Origin: an uncultured Bacilli bacterium | GTDB lineage: Bacteria > Bacillota_I > Bacilli_A > RF39 > UBA660 | Length of the DNA: 41,563 nt | Reading direction: 5' to 3' | Assembly: GCA_944350395.1 (NCBI GenBank) | Contig: CALVPA010000077.1 | Coordinates: 1-41,563, forward strand | Shown: positions 1 to 8,878 of the stretch, piece by piece | Numbering within the stretch: position 1 is the first letter of the stretch | Layout of the letters: every line of letters starts with the position of its first letter | Notes under the pieces: generated by a model | Seen by the model: the letters and a program-made list of their open reading frames with translations, nothing else | What the model was told of the DNA's origin: nothing | Databases searched by the model: none | Made by a program: the position numbers and the translations under genes

Positions 1-2
1 CC

Positions 3-827
3 GACGAATTTTTAAAGCCGATTTTATTAAATGGTGGAGTTCAAATAGAAGATGGCGACGCATTAATTTGGTTTAATTATAGGCCAGACCGCGCTAAACA
101 AATTTTGACAGTACTAACGGATAAAGACTTTTTGGAATATGATATAAAAAAATATGAGAATCTTAAAGTCCTAACTATTTATCCGATCGAAGAAGCTAAA
201 AATTCGTTGCACCTATTAGAAATTACCGATATAGAAAATCCTCTCGGTGTATATCTATCTAAATTGGGTTATACTCAAGCGCGCATAGCTGAGACTGAAA
301 AATATGCTCACGTCACATACTTTTTTGACGGAGGAAAAGAATACAAATTAAAGAGATGCGATAGATTTTTAATACCTAGTCCAAAGGTTGCAACTTATGA
401 TTTAAAGCCAGAGATGTCTTCTAGCGGGGTTACTGAAACATGTCTCAAAGCGTTAGATAAGGGATACGATTTTATACTTATGAATTATGCTAATCCAGAT
501 ATGGTAGGACATACAGGAAATTTAGATGCTGTCGTAAAAGCACTCGAGGTGTTAGACGGACATTTAAAAGAAGTTTTGGATAGAGCTAAAGAAAAAGGTT
601 ATACAGTATTTTTACTAAGTGACCACGGGAACTCTGACTATATGATAGATGAAAATGGTAATCCAGTGACGACTCACTCACTTTTTCCAGTCCCTTTTAT
701 TGTGACTGATAAATCTGTAGGCTTAAGAAATGGAAAACTTACTGAAGTAGCTCCAACGATTTTAGATTATATGGATTTACCACTTCCAAAAGAGATGAGT
801 GGTACAAAGACACTACTCGTTAAATAA
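3..827 (+). CDS. gpmI: 2,3-bisphosphoglycerate-independent phosphoglycerate mutase, C-terminal part (5' truncated by window edge)
   Basis: The reading frame is open from base 3, so the gene starts before the window. The enzyme interconverts 3- and 2-phosphoglycerate in glycolysis using two Mn ions in the cytosol. The visible part has the substrate-lid region (DGDALIWFNYRPDRA near bases 54-98) and, further on, the metal-binding motifs of the alkaline-phosphatase superfamily: NPDMVGH (Asp and His), LSDHGNSD (Asp-His) and TTHSLFP (His). The C-terminal VAPTILDYMDLPLP is typical of the family. The nucleophile serine lies in the missing N-terminal part. A strong hairpin terminator follows. An internal TTG at 105 is not the start, because family-conserved sequence continues upstream of it. 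Confidence 0.96.
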   Translation, partial: DEFLKPILLNGGVQIEDGDALIWFNYRPDRAKQILTVLTDKDFLEYDIKKYENLKVLTIYPIEEAKNSLHLLEITDIENPLGVYLSKLGYTQARIAETEKYAHVTYFFDGGKEYKLKRCDRFLIPSPKVATYDLKPEMSSSGVTETCLKALDKGYDFILMNYANPDMVGHTGNLDAVVKALEVLDGHLKEVLDRAKEKGYTVFLLSDHGNSDYMIDENGNPVTTHSLFPVPFIVTDKSVGLRNGKLTEVAPTILDYMDLPLPKEMSGTKTLLVK

Positions 828-832
828 ATTTA

Positions 833-863
833 GAAAAATAGATGACTATTTTTCTTTTTTTTA
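833..863 (+). terminator. Intrinsic terminator of gpmI
   Basis: A 9-bp stem GAAAAATAG/CTATTTTTC (833-841 and 846-854) with a 4-nt loop is followed by nine T residues. Confidence 0.85.
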
Positions 864-896
864 TTCTTTTTTTATATATTTAATATAGGTGATAGT

Positions 897-1742
897 GTGA
901 AAATTAAATTATTTTTTGAAGGCATAATAATCGGACTCGGTAAAATCATACCGGGTGTAAGTGGAGCAGTACTAGCCATGATGTTCGGAGTTTATGAAAC
1001 TATAATTGAATCATTGAGTTCTATCAAATCATTTAAAAAAAATATAAAGTTCATGTGTATAATAGGGGTAGGAATTTTTTTATCCATAATATTTGGAAGT
1101 AGTGGTATAAAATATTTATTAGATAACTTCTACGTATACACGATGATGTTTTTTATGGGAATGATGGCTTCTGGCATACCATCTCTCGTAAGTGACGTTA
1201 AGAAAAGAAGTATATCCATGAAGCATGTAATTGTTTCCGTTTTAGTTGTATTTATTTTAATAAGACTAATGACACTCGATTACCAAAGCAGTACAGGTTT
1301 CCAAACTTTAGACTTTGAAACTTTTATATCGTTAATCGTATGTGGAATATTGGATGCTATAAGCACAATTGTACCCGGCATAAGTGGAACAGCAGTTTTG
1401 ATGCTAATTGGATACTACGATACGATTATAACTTCACTATCTAATTTGAGTACACTTACAGATGTAGCTAATTCGTTACTAGTATTATTTCCATTTTTTA
1501 TAGGTATGACTATAGGTATAGTACTCATAAGTAAAGTGATAAATTATCTATTCAAATACCATTCTGAAATTACTCATTTAACGATAATCGGTTTTTCTAT
1601 TTTTTCTATATTTATTCTATTTTTGAATGTACTAGATAACACTTATACTTTGTTTGAGTTCTTTATTTCAGTTGTGTACTTTATGATAGGTTTTATATCT
1701 GTATATTTAATTGAATCCAAATTGAATAAATGTGCGAAATAG
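897..1742 (+). CDS. DUF368 membrane protein, PopT-type undecaprenyl-phosphate translocase candidate
   Basis: This 281-aa polytopic membrane protein has the duplicated DUF368 signature: KIIPGVSGAVLAMMFGVYE near residues 16-34 and a second copy, STIVPGISGTAVLMLIGYY, near residues 156-174. DUF368 proteins (PopT) have been implicated in recycling the carrier undecaprenyl phosphate back across the membrane for peptidoglycan and wall polymer synthesis. That function is inferred here from the family. The start is GTG, chosen because AGGTGAT sits 3 nt upstream. The next gene, an ABC ATPase, starts about 60 nt downstream on the same strand. A VTT/DedA protein at 14024 belongs to the other family linked to the same step. 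Confidence 0.88.
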   Translation: MKIKLFFEGIIIGLGKIIPGVSGAVLAMMFGVYETIIESLSSIKSFKKNIKFMCIIGVGIFLSIIFGSSGIKYLLDNFYVYTMMFFMGMMASGIPSLVSDVKKRSISMKHVIVSVLVVFILIRLMTLDYQSSTGFQTLDFETFISLIVCGILDAISTIVPGISGTAVLMLIGYYDTIITSLSNLSTLTDVANSLLVLFPFFIGMTIGIVLISKVINYLFKYHSEITHLTIIGFSIFSIFILFLNVLDNTYTLFEFFISVVYFMIGFISVYLIESKLNKCAK

Positions 1743-1804
1743 TATTCTTAAAAGATGTAAAAGGTGATATACTCTTGGTAAGGAAAAGGTTTATAGGTGG
1801 TAAA

Positions 1805-2524
1805 ATGATCGAAATTAAAAATTTAACTAAAATTTATAACGGAAGTAAAAAAGCTGTAGATAATGTAAGTTTAACAGTAAATAGTGGAGAAATATTCGCC
1901 TTCATTGGACATAATGGTGCTGGTAAGACAACTACTATCAAGTCTATGATGGGAATACTAAACTTCGATAGTGGCGATGTGTTAATAGATGGAAAATCAA
2001 TTAAGGAAGACCCTATCGCATGCAAGAAAGAGATGGCATATATTCCAGATAATCCTGAGCTATACGATAATCTAAAAGCTATAGAGTATATAAATTTTAT
2101 ATGTGACATATATGAAGTAGATAAGAAAACTAGAGAAAAAAATATAAAGAAGTATTCGGAAATGTTCGAAATATCTCAAGAATTAAACGATGAAATAGGG
2201 TCTCTTTCACACGGCATGAAGCAGAAAATTGCTTTAATTGCCGCACTAGCGCACAATCCAAAAGTAATAGTATTAGATGAGCCATTCGTAGGACTCGATC
2301 CAAAGGCTGTTTTCGATTTAAAGAACGTCATGAAAGAGATGACCAAAGAAGGTGCTTGTGTATTTTTCTCGACTCATATTCTCGAAGTTGCTGAAAAACT
2401 TTGCGATAAAGTGGCAATCATAAAAAATGGGAAGATAGTCGCATCTGGTACGATGAAAGAGATAAAGGGAGACAAATCTTTAGAAAAAGTGTTCCTAGAA
2501 CTAGACGAAGATATTAAGGGATAG
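1805..2524 (+). CDS. ABC transporter ATP-binding protein
   Basis: This is a 239-aa nucleotide-binding subunit. It has Walker A GHNGAGKTT (about residues 36-44), the ABC signature LSHGMKQK, Walker B VIVLDEP followed by the D-loop, and the H-loop histidine in FFSTHILE. The open frame extends upstream to 1730, overlapping the DUF368 gene. I place the start at ATG 1805 because the domain begins right there (MIEIKNLTKIY) and an AGGTGG ribosome-binding site precedes it. It is followed after 5 nt by a membrane subunit, so the two form an ABC-2 type exporter. The substrate is unknown. Confidence 0.92.
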   Translation: MIEIKNLTKIYNGSKKAVDNVSLTVNSGEIFAFIGHNGAGKTTTIKSMMGILNFDSGDVLIDGKSIKEDPIACKKEMAYIPDNPELYDNLKAIEYINFICDIYEVDKKTREKNIKKYSEMFEISQELNDEIGSLSHGMKQKIALIAALAHNPKVIVLDEPFVGLDPKAVFDLKNVMKEMTKEGACVFFSTHILEVAEKLCDKVAIIKNGKIVASGTMKEIKGDKSLEKVFLELDEDIKG

Positions 2525-2529
2525 ATATT

Positions 2530-4140
2530 ATGAAGAAGTTATTCTCACTTTTAAAAGTCATCACTAAAGGTGACATGAACATATTTAAATTTAAGACGAA
2601 AAAAGAGGGTATTAGTAAAATTCTTTTTCCATTAATATTATGCGCGATGGTGTTCTATTCTATGTATTATTATGCATCATTTTTTGGAGATGCCCTTTAT
2701 GATGTAAATTTAACTTATATATTATTGTCTATGTTTTCTATATTCATCGTGCTCGTCTTACTATCACAAGGATTATATAAATCTCAGGGGATCTTATTCG
2801 ATGCGAAAGACAACAATTTGCTATTTTCTCTACCCATTGAGAAAAAATATATATTAGCAGCTAGAATTATTAAACTGATGCTCTTCGAGTACATGTTCGA
2901 ACTGTTATTCTTATTGCCTGCTTATTTAAAATACATTCTCTTAGAATCGCCATCGGTGTACTTCTATTTAATTTCGGTATTATTCTTGATTTTACTTCCT
3001 ATAATTCCGACGATAATTGCCTGTGTAATCGGCTATGTTGTGAAATTTTTCTCGACTAAATCAAAAAACAAAAATCTTGCGCAGATTATATTATCATTTG
3101 CACTCGTATTTATCATAATGTATGTATCTTTCAATATGGAAGGTTTCTTAAACGACATAGTTTCATCAGCGACGAGCATTAACGACATAATCAGCAAGAT
3201 ATATCTCCCTATAGGCCTCTATATAAATTTGATTCAAAATTTTGATGTTATAAATCTTATCGGACTAATCGTACTAAACCTCATACCATTCGCATTATTC
3301 ATATATGTGTTTAGCTACGGATACGATAGAGTTATTAATGAGTCTAAAGAAGTATTTACTAAAAAGAAAACTAAACTTAAAGAATTAAGCATTAAGTCTA
3401 ATTCTAAGTTTAAATCACTTTTGAATAAAGAGTTAAAGAAATATTTTTCATCGCCCATGTATTTATTTAATACTATATTTGGAATCATTTTACTTTTGAT
3501 TGTAACAGTAGGCATGTGTATTAATTTAGAAGGAACAATGAATTTGATTATAAACGGAGATGGCGCTGACATAAGTTTAGATAAAATTCTAACTTACTTG
3601 CCACAAATATATCTAATAATATTACTCTTCATGGCTTCAACAGCCCAGATAACTGCGAGTAGTATATCTTTAGAGGGAAAGAAAATAGAACTTTTAAAAA
3701 CTCTTCCTCTTTCTCCTATGCAAATATTTAATTCTAAGATAATGATGAGCAATGTCATAGTAATTCCGCTACTTTTTATAAGCTCTCTCATATTTATAGT
3801 GAGATTCGAATTATATAACGTCATGAGTCTATATTTAATAGGGTTTGCAATAGTTTATCCTACACTCATGGCTATAATAGGACTCTTAATAAATTTGAGA
3901 TACCCAAAACTTGAGTTTACTTCAGAAACAGAAGTAGTTAAGCAGAGTGCTAGTTCAGTCTTATCCGTTCTAGTCGGTATGATTATACCAGCTATATCGC
4001 TCATAGTTTATTTCAGATTTGTAGATTCTATAAGCGCAAATGTACTAATCGGTTTAAATCTTCTATTTGAAGTAATATTAGCGATATTCGCGTATATCGT
4101 ACTTAAACATTACGGAGTTAAAAAATTTGACGAACTTTAA
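2530..4140 (+). CDS. ABC exporter membrane subunit (ABC-2 type)
   Basis: This 536-aa protein has about twelve hydrophobic segments in two halves separated by a charged stretch (roughly residues 270-300, rich in Lys/Glu). That is the layout of the large single-chain permeases paired with one ATPase, such as the YthQ or EcsB-like groups. It is almost certainly the partner of the ATPase ending 5 nt upstream. The motif around LKTLPLSPMQIFNSK after the sixth to eighth segments resembles coupling-helix regions of ABC-2 permeases. No substrate can be read from the sequence. An imperfect terminator-like hairpin follows immediately. Confidence 0.85.
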   Translation: MKKLFSLLKVITKGDMNIFKFKTKKEGISKILFPLILCAMVFYSMYYYASFFGDALYDVNLTYILLSMFSIFIVLVLLSQGLYKSQGILFDAKDNNLLFSLPIEKKYILAARIIKLMLFEYMFELLFLLPAYLKYILLESPSVYFYLISVLFLILLPIIPTIIACVIGYVVKFFSTKSKNKNLAQIILSFALVFIIMYVSFNMEGFLNDIVSSATSINDIISKIYLPIGLYINLIQNFDVINLIGLIVLNLIPFALFIYVFSYGYDRVINESKEVFTKKKTKLKELSIKSNSKFKSLLNKELKKYFSSPMYLFNTIFGIILLLIVTVGMCINLEGTMNLIINGDGADISLDKILTYLPQIYLIILLFMASTAQITASSISLEGKKIELLKTLPLSPMQIFNSKIMMSNVIVIPLLFISSLIFIVRFELYNVMSLYLIGFAIVYPTLMAIIGLLINLRYPKLEFTSETEVVKQSASSVLSVLVGMIIPAISLIVYFRFVDSISANVLIGLNLLFEVILAIFAYIVLKHYGVKKFDEL

Positions 4141-4148
4141 TGGAAATT

Positions 4149-4195
4149 ATCACCAGTTTATTTCAGAGTTTAGTCTTTAAAATAATACTGGTGAT
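4149..4195 (+). promoter_or_regulatory. Hairpin that buries the ribosome-binding site of the next gene
   Basis: A perfect 9-bp inverted repeat ATCACCAGT (4149-4157) / ACTGGTGAT (4187-4195) encloses a 29-nt AT-rich loop. The right arm contains GGTGAT, the likely Shine-Dalgarno sequence for ATG 4202 (6 nt spacing). The left arm ATCACC copies the 16S rRNA 3' end that would pair with it. The short TTTTCT after the stem means it could also slow or end transcription from the ABC operon. Confidence 0.6.
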
Positions 4196-4201
4196 TTTCT
4201 C

Positions 4202-4519
4202 ATGAAAAAATTTATTCTTTCACTCTTTGCAGCATCGTTTATTTTTAATGCGAGTGCAAGCTATTCGAACGACGATAAAGTTTTGCTATTTGGTGACCTA
4301 AACACGCGCAATTTCATAGATAGAATAGAAAAGTTAAAATTAGAGGGAATAAGTTATATATGTACTAAAGATTACTGTTATGATTTTACTTTTGAATCTT
4401 TAGATAAAAATTTAGAAAGTTTTGAAAATAAGTATTTGTCTACGATAGAAGATGAAGAAGTTAAAAATACTTTAAAAGTAAAGGGAATAAAAATTACAAA
4501 GATAGGAATAGAAAAATAA
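4202..4519 (+). CDS. Small secreted protein, unknown function
   Basis: This 105-aa protein has a clear Sec signal peptide: two Lys, a hydrophobic core to about residue 16, and an ASA-type cleavage site near residue 19. The mature part of about 85 residues is acidic and contains two cysteines in a short YICTKDYCYDF segment, which could form a disulfide. I do not recognise the family. Its start lies just after the hairpin at 4149-4195, which contains the only good Shine-Dalgarno match, so translation may be controlled by RNA structure or by readthrough from the ABC operon. A bidirectional terminator follows. Confidence 0.7.
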   Translation: MKKFILSLFAASFIFNASASYSNDDKVLLFGDLNTRNFIDRIEKLKLEGISYICTKDYCYDFTFESLDKNLESFENKYLSTIEDEEVKNTLKVKGIKITKIGIEK

Positions 4520-4540
4520 AAACTACTATAAAAGTAGTTT
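4520..4540. terminator. Bidirectional terminator between convergent small genes
   Basis: AAACTACT (4520-4527) and AGTAGTTT (4533-4540) form an 8-bp stem with a 5-nt loop and A/T flanks usable on both strands. It overlaps the stop codon of the minus-strand gene. Confidence 0.7.
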
Positions 4541-4727
4541 AACCGTTGTCGCCAGGTGTCTTAAAGGCAATGCTTGCTATAGCTTTTACTATTATGACTG
4601 CAATAGCAATATCTAACACATATTCTACTAGGTCACCTAATTGGTCTTTAAATATACTGTGTATGAAATCGGAATATATATTATAGTAATTTACAATTGC
4701 CGCACCAATACTTTTTAAAACTTCCAT
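4539..4727 (-). CDS. Small membrane protein of unknown function
   Basis: The gene encodes 62 aa when started at ATG 4727, which has AGGA ten nt upstream. A GTG at 4736 would sit only 2 nt after that site, so it is unlikely. The first half is moderately amphipathic (Tyr, Ile, Phe rich). Residues about 36-57 form one hydrophobic helix, followed by a short polar tail, KTPGDNG. A TATAAT box (4753-4748 on the minus strand) lies just upstream and a hairpin terminator downstream, so it looks like a free-standing transcription unit. I do not recognise the family. It resembles small stress or toxin-like membrane peptides only in general build. Confidence 0.55.
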   Translation of the reverse strand: MEVLKSIGAAIVNYYNIYSDFIHSIFKDQLGDLVEYVLDIAIAVIIVKAIASIAFKTPGDNG

Positions 4728-4784
4728 TGTTATCACATCCTATAAGGATTATACAACAAAATATTAAAATTTAATAGCAAATTG

Positions 4785-4813
4785 TTGCATTTTTTGATAT
4801 TTATTGGTATTAT
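4785..4813 (+). promoter_or_regulatory. Promoter of tRNA-His
   Basis: The -35 box TTGCAT (4785-4790) and the -10 box TATTAT (4808-4813, preceded by TGG) are separated by 17 nt. The tRNA begins 13 nt downstream. Confidence 0.7.
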
Positions 4814-4825
4814 ATAGTTGCTCTT

Positions 4826-4902
4826 GGCGAAATTGGTGAAGTGGTTAACACGCCGGATTGTGGCTCCGGTATGCGTGGGTTCGATCCCCACATTTCGCCC
4901 CA
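4826..4902 (+). tRNA. tRNA-His (anticodon GUG)
   Basis: The cloverleaf is complete. The acceptor stem GCGAAAT/ATTTCGC is preceded by the extra G(-1) that pairs with C73, the identity mark of tRNA-His. The anticodon stem CCGGA/TCCGG carries the loop TTGTGGC (anticodon GTG), and the T arm is GTGGG TTCGATC CCCAC. The CCA end is encoded (4900-4902). The gene stands alone with its own promoter and terminator. Confidence 0.97.
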
Positions 4903-4945
4903 TTTAAGAATTTTCACACAATTTTATGTGTTAAATAAGTATAAG

Positions 4946-4980
4946 TTCATAATATTTGTTATTATGAATTTTTATTTTTA
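4946..4980 (+). terminator. Terminator downstream of tRNA-His
   Basis: TTCATAAT (4946-4953) and ATTATGAA (4961-4968) form an 8-bp stem with a 7-nt loop, followed by TTTTTATTTTT. Confidence 0.7.
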
Positions 4981-5077
4981 ATAAATAATAATTTTTAAAT
5001 GTACATTTGATAAAAAATATTATATTATAAATTTAACTTATTCAATATTTTAAGTTTAGTAGAAAGCAGGCAGTAAT

Positions 5078-5536
5078 ATGGTTGAAATAAAAAAAGTTGT
5101 AAACGACGAGACGGCTAATGAATGTGATGAAATGCTTACCATGCTTTTGCAATCTGAAAGAAAGTATGATGAAAATATAAGAGCAGATTATAAAGTAAAT
5201 GGTTTTTATAAAAATAAATATCCTGATGAAGCAAGTGTTTTATATATAGCACTCGATAGTTCTAAGCCAGTCGGCTACGTTTATGGATATATAAAGACAG
5301 AGAAAGGTTCTTTTGCTCACCATTCTACTGCATATGTAGATGCTCTGTATGTCAAAGAAGAATTCAGAAACTGTGGGATTGCTACATCACTTCTAGAAGA
5401 ATTTTATAAATGGTGCAAGGATAGAGAAGTTAAATCTATAGAAATCGCAGTGTTTAAAGATAATATCGATGCAGTTAAACTCTATGAAAAAGAAAATTTT
5501 AGACAAAATGAATATATTTTGATTAAAGAATTGTAG
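5078..5536 (+). CDS. GNAT-family N-acetyltransferase
   Basis: This is a 152-aa single-domain GNAT protein. The acetyl-CoA pyrophosphate-binding motif A is visible as VDALYVKEEFRNCGIATSLL near residues 87-106 (pattern R-x-x-G-x-A). The C-terminal motif NIDAVKLYEKENFRQ is typical of amino-group acetyltransferases. The substrate cannot be told; small molecules, antibiotics or protein N-termini are all possible. It starts 176 nt after tRNA-His behind an AGG-containing site. The ABC exporter gene begins 10 nt after its stop, which suggests co-transcription. Confidence 0.9.
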   Translation: MVEIKKVVNDETANECDEMLTMLLQSERKYDENIRADYKVNGFYKNKYPDEASVLYIALDSSKPVGYVYGYIKTEKGSFAHHSTAYVDALYVKEEFRNCGIATSLLEEFYKWCKDREVKSIEIAVFKDNIDAVKLYEKENFRQNEYILIKEL

Positions 5537-5546
5537 TGGTGTATTC

Positions 5547-7286
5547 ATGAAAGAATTATGGAAAAATTTAAAGTTTGCGTGGCGGTTTAGTAAAAGCCAG
5601 AAGAAATATATTATTTTATACGTTATTACAAATATTTTTAACGTAATTATGGGAGTATTATTACCTATACTAAGTGCTAAGATTATAGTAAATCTAACGA
5701 ATAACGCGTTATATCAGGTTATATTGATAGCAATAGCAATCTACATAGTACAAAATTTTAATAATTTGATTTCTTTTATAGCTAGGAGATGTACTCAAGT
5801 TATATATCGCGAAAGTTTTTACGAGATACAGACAGAGTTAGGTAGCGATATATTAAAACTCGAGAATAATGTTATAGATAAGAATGGATCTGGAGTATTC
5901 ATACAAAGGCTTACTAGTGATACTAGTAGACTTGCAGATGTGTTCAATGTGTTGAATATATACTTGGGAAACATAATAATGGATATAGGTATTTTTATCG
6001 CTATATTTATTATAAATATATATGTGTTTTTATATTTAATGGGAATGACTGTAATACTATATTTAATAGTCAGAAAAAAGACGGAAGTGCATAATGAGCA
6101 AGATAAAATATTCAGAAAAAAAGATGAAGGCGTCTATGGTTTTGTCGGCGAGATAGTGAGAGGCGCTAGAGATATTAAGATGCTCAATGCTGAAAGAGAT
6201 TTTATATTAGAATTAAAATCTAAAGTACGAGATTTTAACAATTGCAGATATGAGATGCAAAATAAAGACAATAAATATATACTTTTAGAATCCGTAGTAT
6301 TAGATTTAGATGATCTATTATTGATATTATTATTAGTACTTTTAATATCGGTTAACCATTTAGAAATTGCAAGTGCTCTTATTTTATATAATTATTCGAT
6401 GAGGGTACCGAACATAATTTATTATTTCGATTTATTATTAGAAAAAATTAAGGATTTCAACTTGTCTTCTTCTAGAATATTTGCAATCATGTATTCAGAC
6501 GAATTTAAAAAGGAAAAATTCGGGGAAATTCATTTAGATAAAGTTAATGGCGATTTCGAATTTAAGAACGTTTACTTTAAATATGATGAGCAAGAAGATT
6601 ACGTATTAAAAGATTTAAATTTTAAGGTAAACGCTAATGAAACTGTAGCTTTCGTAGGTAAATCTGGAGCGGGGAAAAGTACCATATTTAACCTTTTGTG
6701 TAAGATGTACGATATAGAGAAGGGTTCAATTACAATAGATGGAATCAATATTAAAGACCTAGACAAAGACTCTATAAGAGGAAATATTACGATTATAAGT
6801 CAAAATCCTTATATATTTAATATGTCTATAAGGGATAACCTTAGGTTGGTTAAAAATGATCTCACTGAAGAAGAGATGAAGAGTGCTTGCAAATCGGCCT
6901 GTCTATCGGATTTTATCGATACTTTGCCAGAAGGGTACGACACCATAATTGGAGAAGGTGGTGTAAACCTAAGTGGCGGACAAAAACAGCGTTTAGCGAT
7001 AGCGAGAGCGCTTGTCCAAAAGACTGAAATTATACTTTTCGATGAAGCAACAAGCGCACTAGATAACGAAACTCAAAGTGAAATACAGGAAGCTATCGAG
7101 AATATGAAAAGTGAATACACCATTTTAATAATTGCTCATAGATTATCTACTGTCATAAATAGCGATAGAATTATGCTCTTAGAAGATGGTAAAATAACGC
7201 ACGTAGGATCTCATAAAAAGTTGCTAAGAGAATCAAAAGAATATAAAAGATTATATGAATCAGAACTTCTTACAAACGATAGATAA
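5547..7286 (+). CDS. ABC exporter, fused membrane and ATPase domains
   Basis: This 579-aa half-transporter has an N-terminal six-helix type IV exporter domain (residues about 1-310) and a C-terminal nucleotide-binding domain. Walker A GKSGAGKS, Q-loop ISQNPYIF, signature LSGGQKQR, Walker B IILFDEATSALD and H-loop IIAHRLST are all intact, so it should be an active ATPase that works as a dimer. No peptidase domain precedes it. There is no partner half-transporter next door, so a homodimer is likely. The substrate is not evident. A GGTG ribosome-binding site precedes the ATG by 7 nt. Confidence 0.93.
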   Translation: MKELWKNLKFAWRFSKSQKKYIILYVITNIFNVIMGVLLPILSAKIIVNLTNNALYQVILIAIAIYIVQNFNNLISFIARRCTQVIYRESFYEIQTELGSDILKLENNVIDKNGSGVFIQRLTSDTSRLADVFNVLNIYLGNIIMDIGIFIAIFIINIYVFLYLMGMTVILYLIVRKKTEVHNEQDKIFRKKDEGVYGFVGEIVRGARDIKMLNAERDFILELKSKVRDFNNCRYEMQNKDNKYILLESVVLDLDDLLLILLLVLLISVNHLEIASALILYNYSMRVPNIIYYFDLLLEKIKDFNLSSSRIFAIMYSDEFKKEKFGEIHLDKVNGDFEFKNVYFKYDEQEDYVLKDLNFKVNANETVAFVGKSGAGKSTIFNLLCKMYDIEKGSITIDGINIKDLDKDSIRGNITIISQNPYIFNMSIRDNLRLVKNDLTEEEMKSACKSACLSDFIDTLPEGYDTIIGEGGVNLSGGQKQRLAIARALVQKTEIILFDEATSALDNETQSEIQEAIENMKSEYTILIIAHRLSTVINSDRIMLLEDGKITHVGSHKKLLRESKEYKRLYESELLTNDR

Positions 7287-7287
7287 A

Positions 7288-7312
7288 AATAGACACGAGT
7301 CTATTTTTTTAG
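7288..7312 (+). terminator. Intrinsic terminator after the ABC exporter
   Basis: AATAGAC (7288-7294) and GTCTATT (7299-7305) form a 7-bp stem with a 4-nt loop, followed by a T-tract. Confidence 0.8.
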
Positions 7313-7341
7313 TATAATAAATTTCATAAAGGAAGATGTAC

Positions 7342-8877
7342 ATGAAGTTAGTAAAGGATGCAATAAATAAAATTGGGGCGAGCAAAACACTCATATTTAT
7401 AACTCTAATAATATTACAAATAGTCATTTATGTAATGATATACAAATTTTTAAGTGAATATATTTCTTTTGTGTTCGGTGGATTCAGCATCATCACCATT
7501 ATTCTTTTGATAGTTATAATGAACGATAGATCTAATCCTATGTACAAGATATCGTGGATAATACTCATTCTCACCATGCAAGGAATTGGTGCTTTACTTT
7601 ATATGTATGTTCACATGGATTCACTATATAAGTCGGTTAAAAAATTGTATTTTAAATATAAAAAAGAAACTTCTAAAGAATTAACTCAAAATTCTAAAGT
7701 CTTATCGGATTTAAAGAAAGAATCAAAATTTGTATCTGGTATCAGTAATTATTGCTTTAACATTTGTGGTTATCCAACATATCGTAATACTGAAACAAAA
7801 TATTTAAAAATAGGTGAAGAATACTTTGCAGCGCTGTTAGAGGAATTAAACAAAGCTAAAAAGTTTATACTTTTAGAATATTTTATTATAAATAATGATT
7901 ACACTTGGCAAAGCATTTTAAATGTTTTATTAAAGAAAGCGCGAGAAGGGGTAGAAGTTAAAGTAATGTATGACGGATTCGGTTCTCTTATCACACTCCC
8001 TAGCGATTATGACGAGTATTTGAATAGATGTGGTATAGATGCAGCCATTTTTTCGAAAGTAAGACCTTTTTTAGCACTTCACCAAAATAATAGGAGTCAT
8101 AGAAAGATTCTCGTTATCGACGGAGAAGTCGGATTCATGGGTGGAATAAATTTAGCAGATGAATATGCAAACAGAGTAACTAAACATGGGCATTGGAAAG
8201 ATACAGGTATAATGCTTAAAGGAGACGCTGTAAATTCGCTTACTATGATGTTTTTTGAACTATGGGGTACTTGCACACGCGATAAGATAGATTATGAAAA
8301 ATATATTTCTAATAAAAAGTGTGAAAGTGATGGATACGTTATACCTTATTCAGATTCTCCTTACGATGACATAAACTTAGGAGAAGATATTTATTTGAAC
8401 ATAATAAACAGTGCTACTGACTATGTATATATAACAACTCCATATCTTATAATAGATGACAATTTTATAAAAGCACTAGATAATGTCTCAAAAAGAGGAG
8501 TAAGGGTTGTCATTATTGTACCTCACATTCCAGATAAAAAATATGTTTACTATATGGCCAATGCTCAGTACAAAGTTTTAATCGAAAGTGGAGTAGAGAT
8601 ATATGAATATACTCCTGGCTTTATTCACGCTAAGATGTTTTTATCGGATGATAAAGTAGGAGTCGTTGGATCTATCAATTTAGATTATAGAAGTTTGTAT
8701 TTGCACTTCGAATGTGCTACTTTACTTTACAATACGAGTTCTTTAAAGGACATAAAAAAAGATATAGAGGAAACTATTAGTAAGTCAACTCCAGTAACTA
8801 AGAGATATCTAAAAAAACTTCCTATCAAAAATATAATATTTGGCAAAATATTAAAATTGTTTGCTCCTCTAATGTAA
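7342..8877 (+). CDS. cls: Cardiolipin synthase (phospholipase D superfamily)
   Basis: This 511-aa membrane enzyme joins two phosphatidylglycerols to make cardiolipin. Two to three N-terminal transmembrane segments are followed by two phospholipase D domains with HKD motifs: HRKILVIDGEVGFMGGINLAD (His, Lys and Asp present) and HAKMFLSDDKVGVVGSINLD. The length and layout match bacterial ClsA. I chose ATG 7342 over ATG 7336 because AAAGGA ends 8 nt before the former and only 2 nt before the latter. It is a single-gene unit between two terminators, with the downstream one shared with the convergent glycosyltransferase gene. Confidence 0.95.
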   Translation: MKLVKDAINKIGASKTLIFITLIILQIVIYVMIYKFLSEYISFVFGGFSIITIILLIVIMNDRSNPMYKISWIILILTMQGIGALLYMYVHMDSLYKSVKKLYFKYKKETSKELTQNSKVLSDLKKESKFVSGISNYCFNICGYPTYRNTETKYLKIGEEYFAALLEELNKAKKFILLEYFIINNDYTWQSILNVLLKKAREGVEVKVMYDGFGSLITLPSDYDEYLNRCGIDAAIFSKVRPFLALHQNNRSHRKILVIDGEVGFMGGINLADEYANRVTKHGHWKDTGIMLKGDAVNSLTMMFFELWGTCTRDKIDYEKYISNKKCESDGYVIPYSDSPYDDINLGEDIYLNIINSATDYVYITTPYLIIDDNFIKALDNVSKRGVRVVIIVPHIPDKKYVYYMANAQYKVLIESGVEIYEYTPGFIHAKMFLSDDKVGVVGSINLDYRSLYLHFECATLLYNTSSLKDIKKDIEETISKSTPVTKRYLKKLPIKNIIFGKILKLFAPLM

Positions 8878-8878
8878 A

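Noticed and set aside
1730..1804. N-terminal extension of the ABC ATPase from ATG 1730
   Set aside because: It overlaps the DUF368 end, has no ribosome-binding site and lies before the conserved domain start; AGGTGG precedes ATG 1805.
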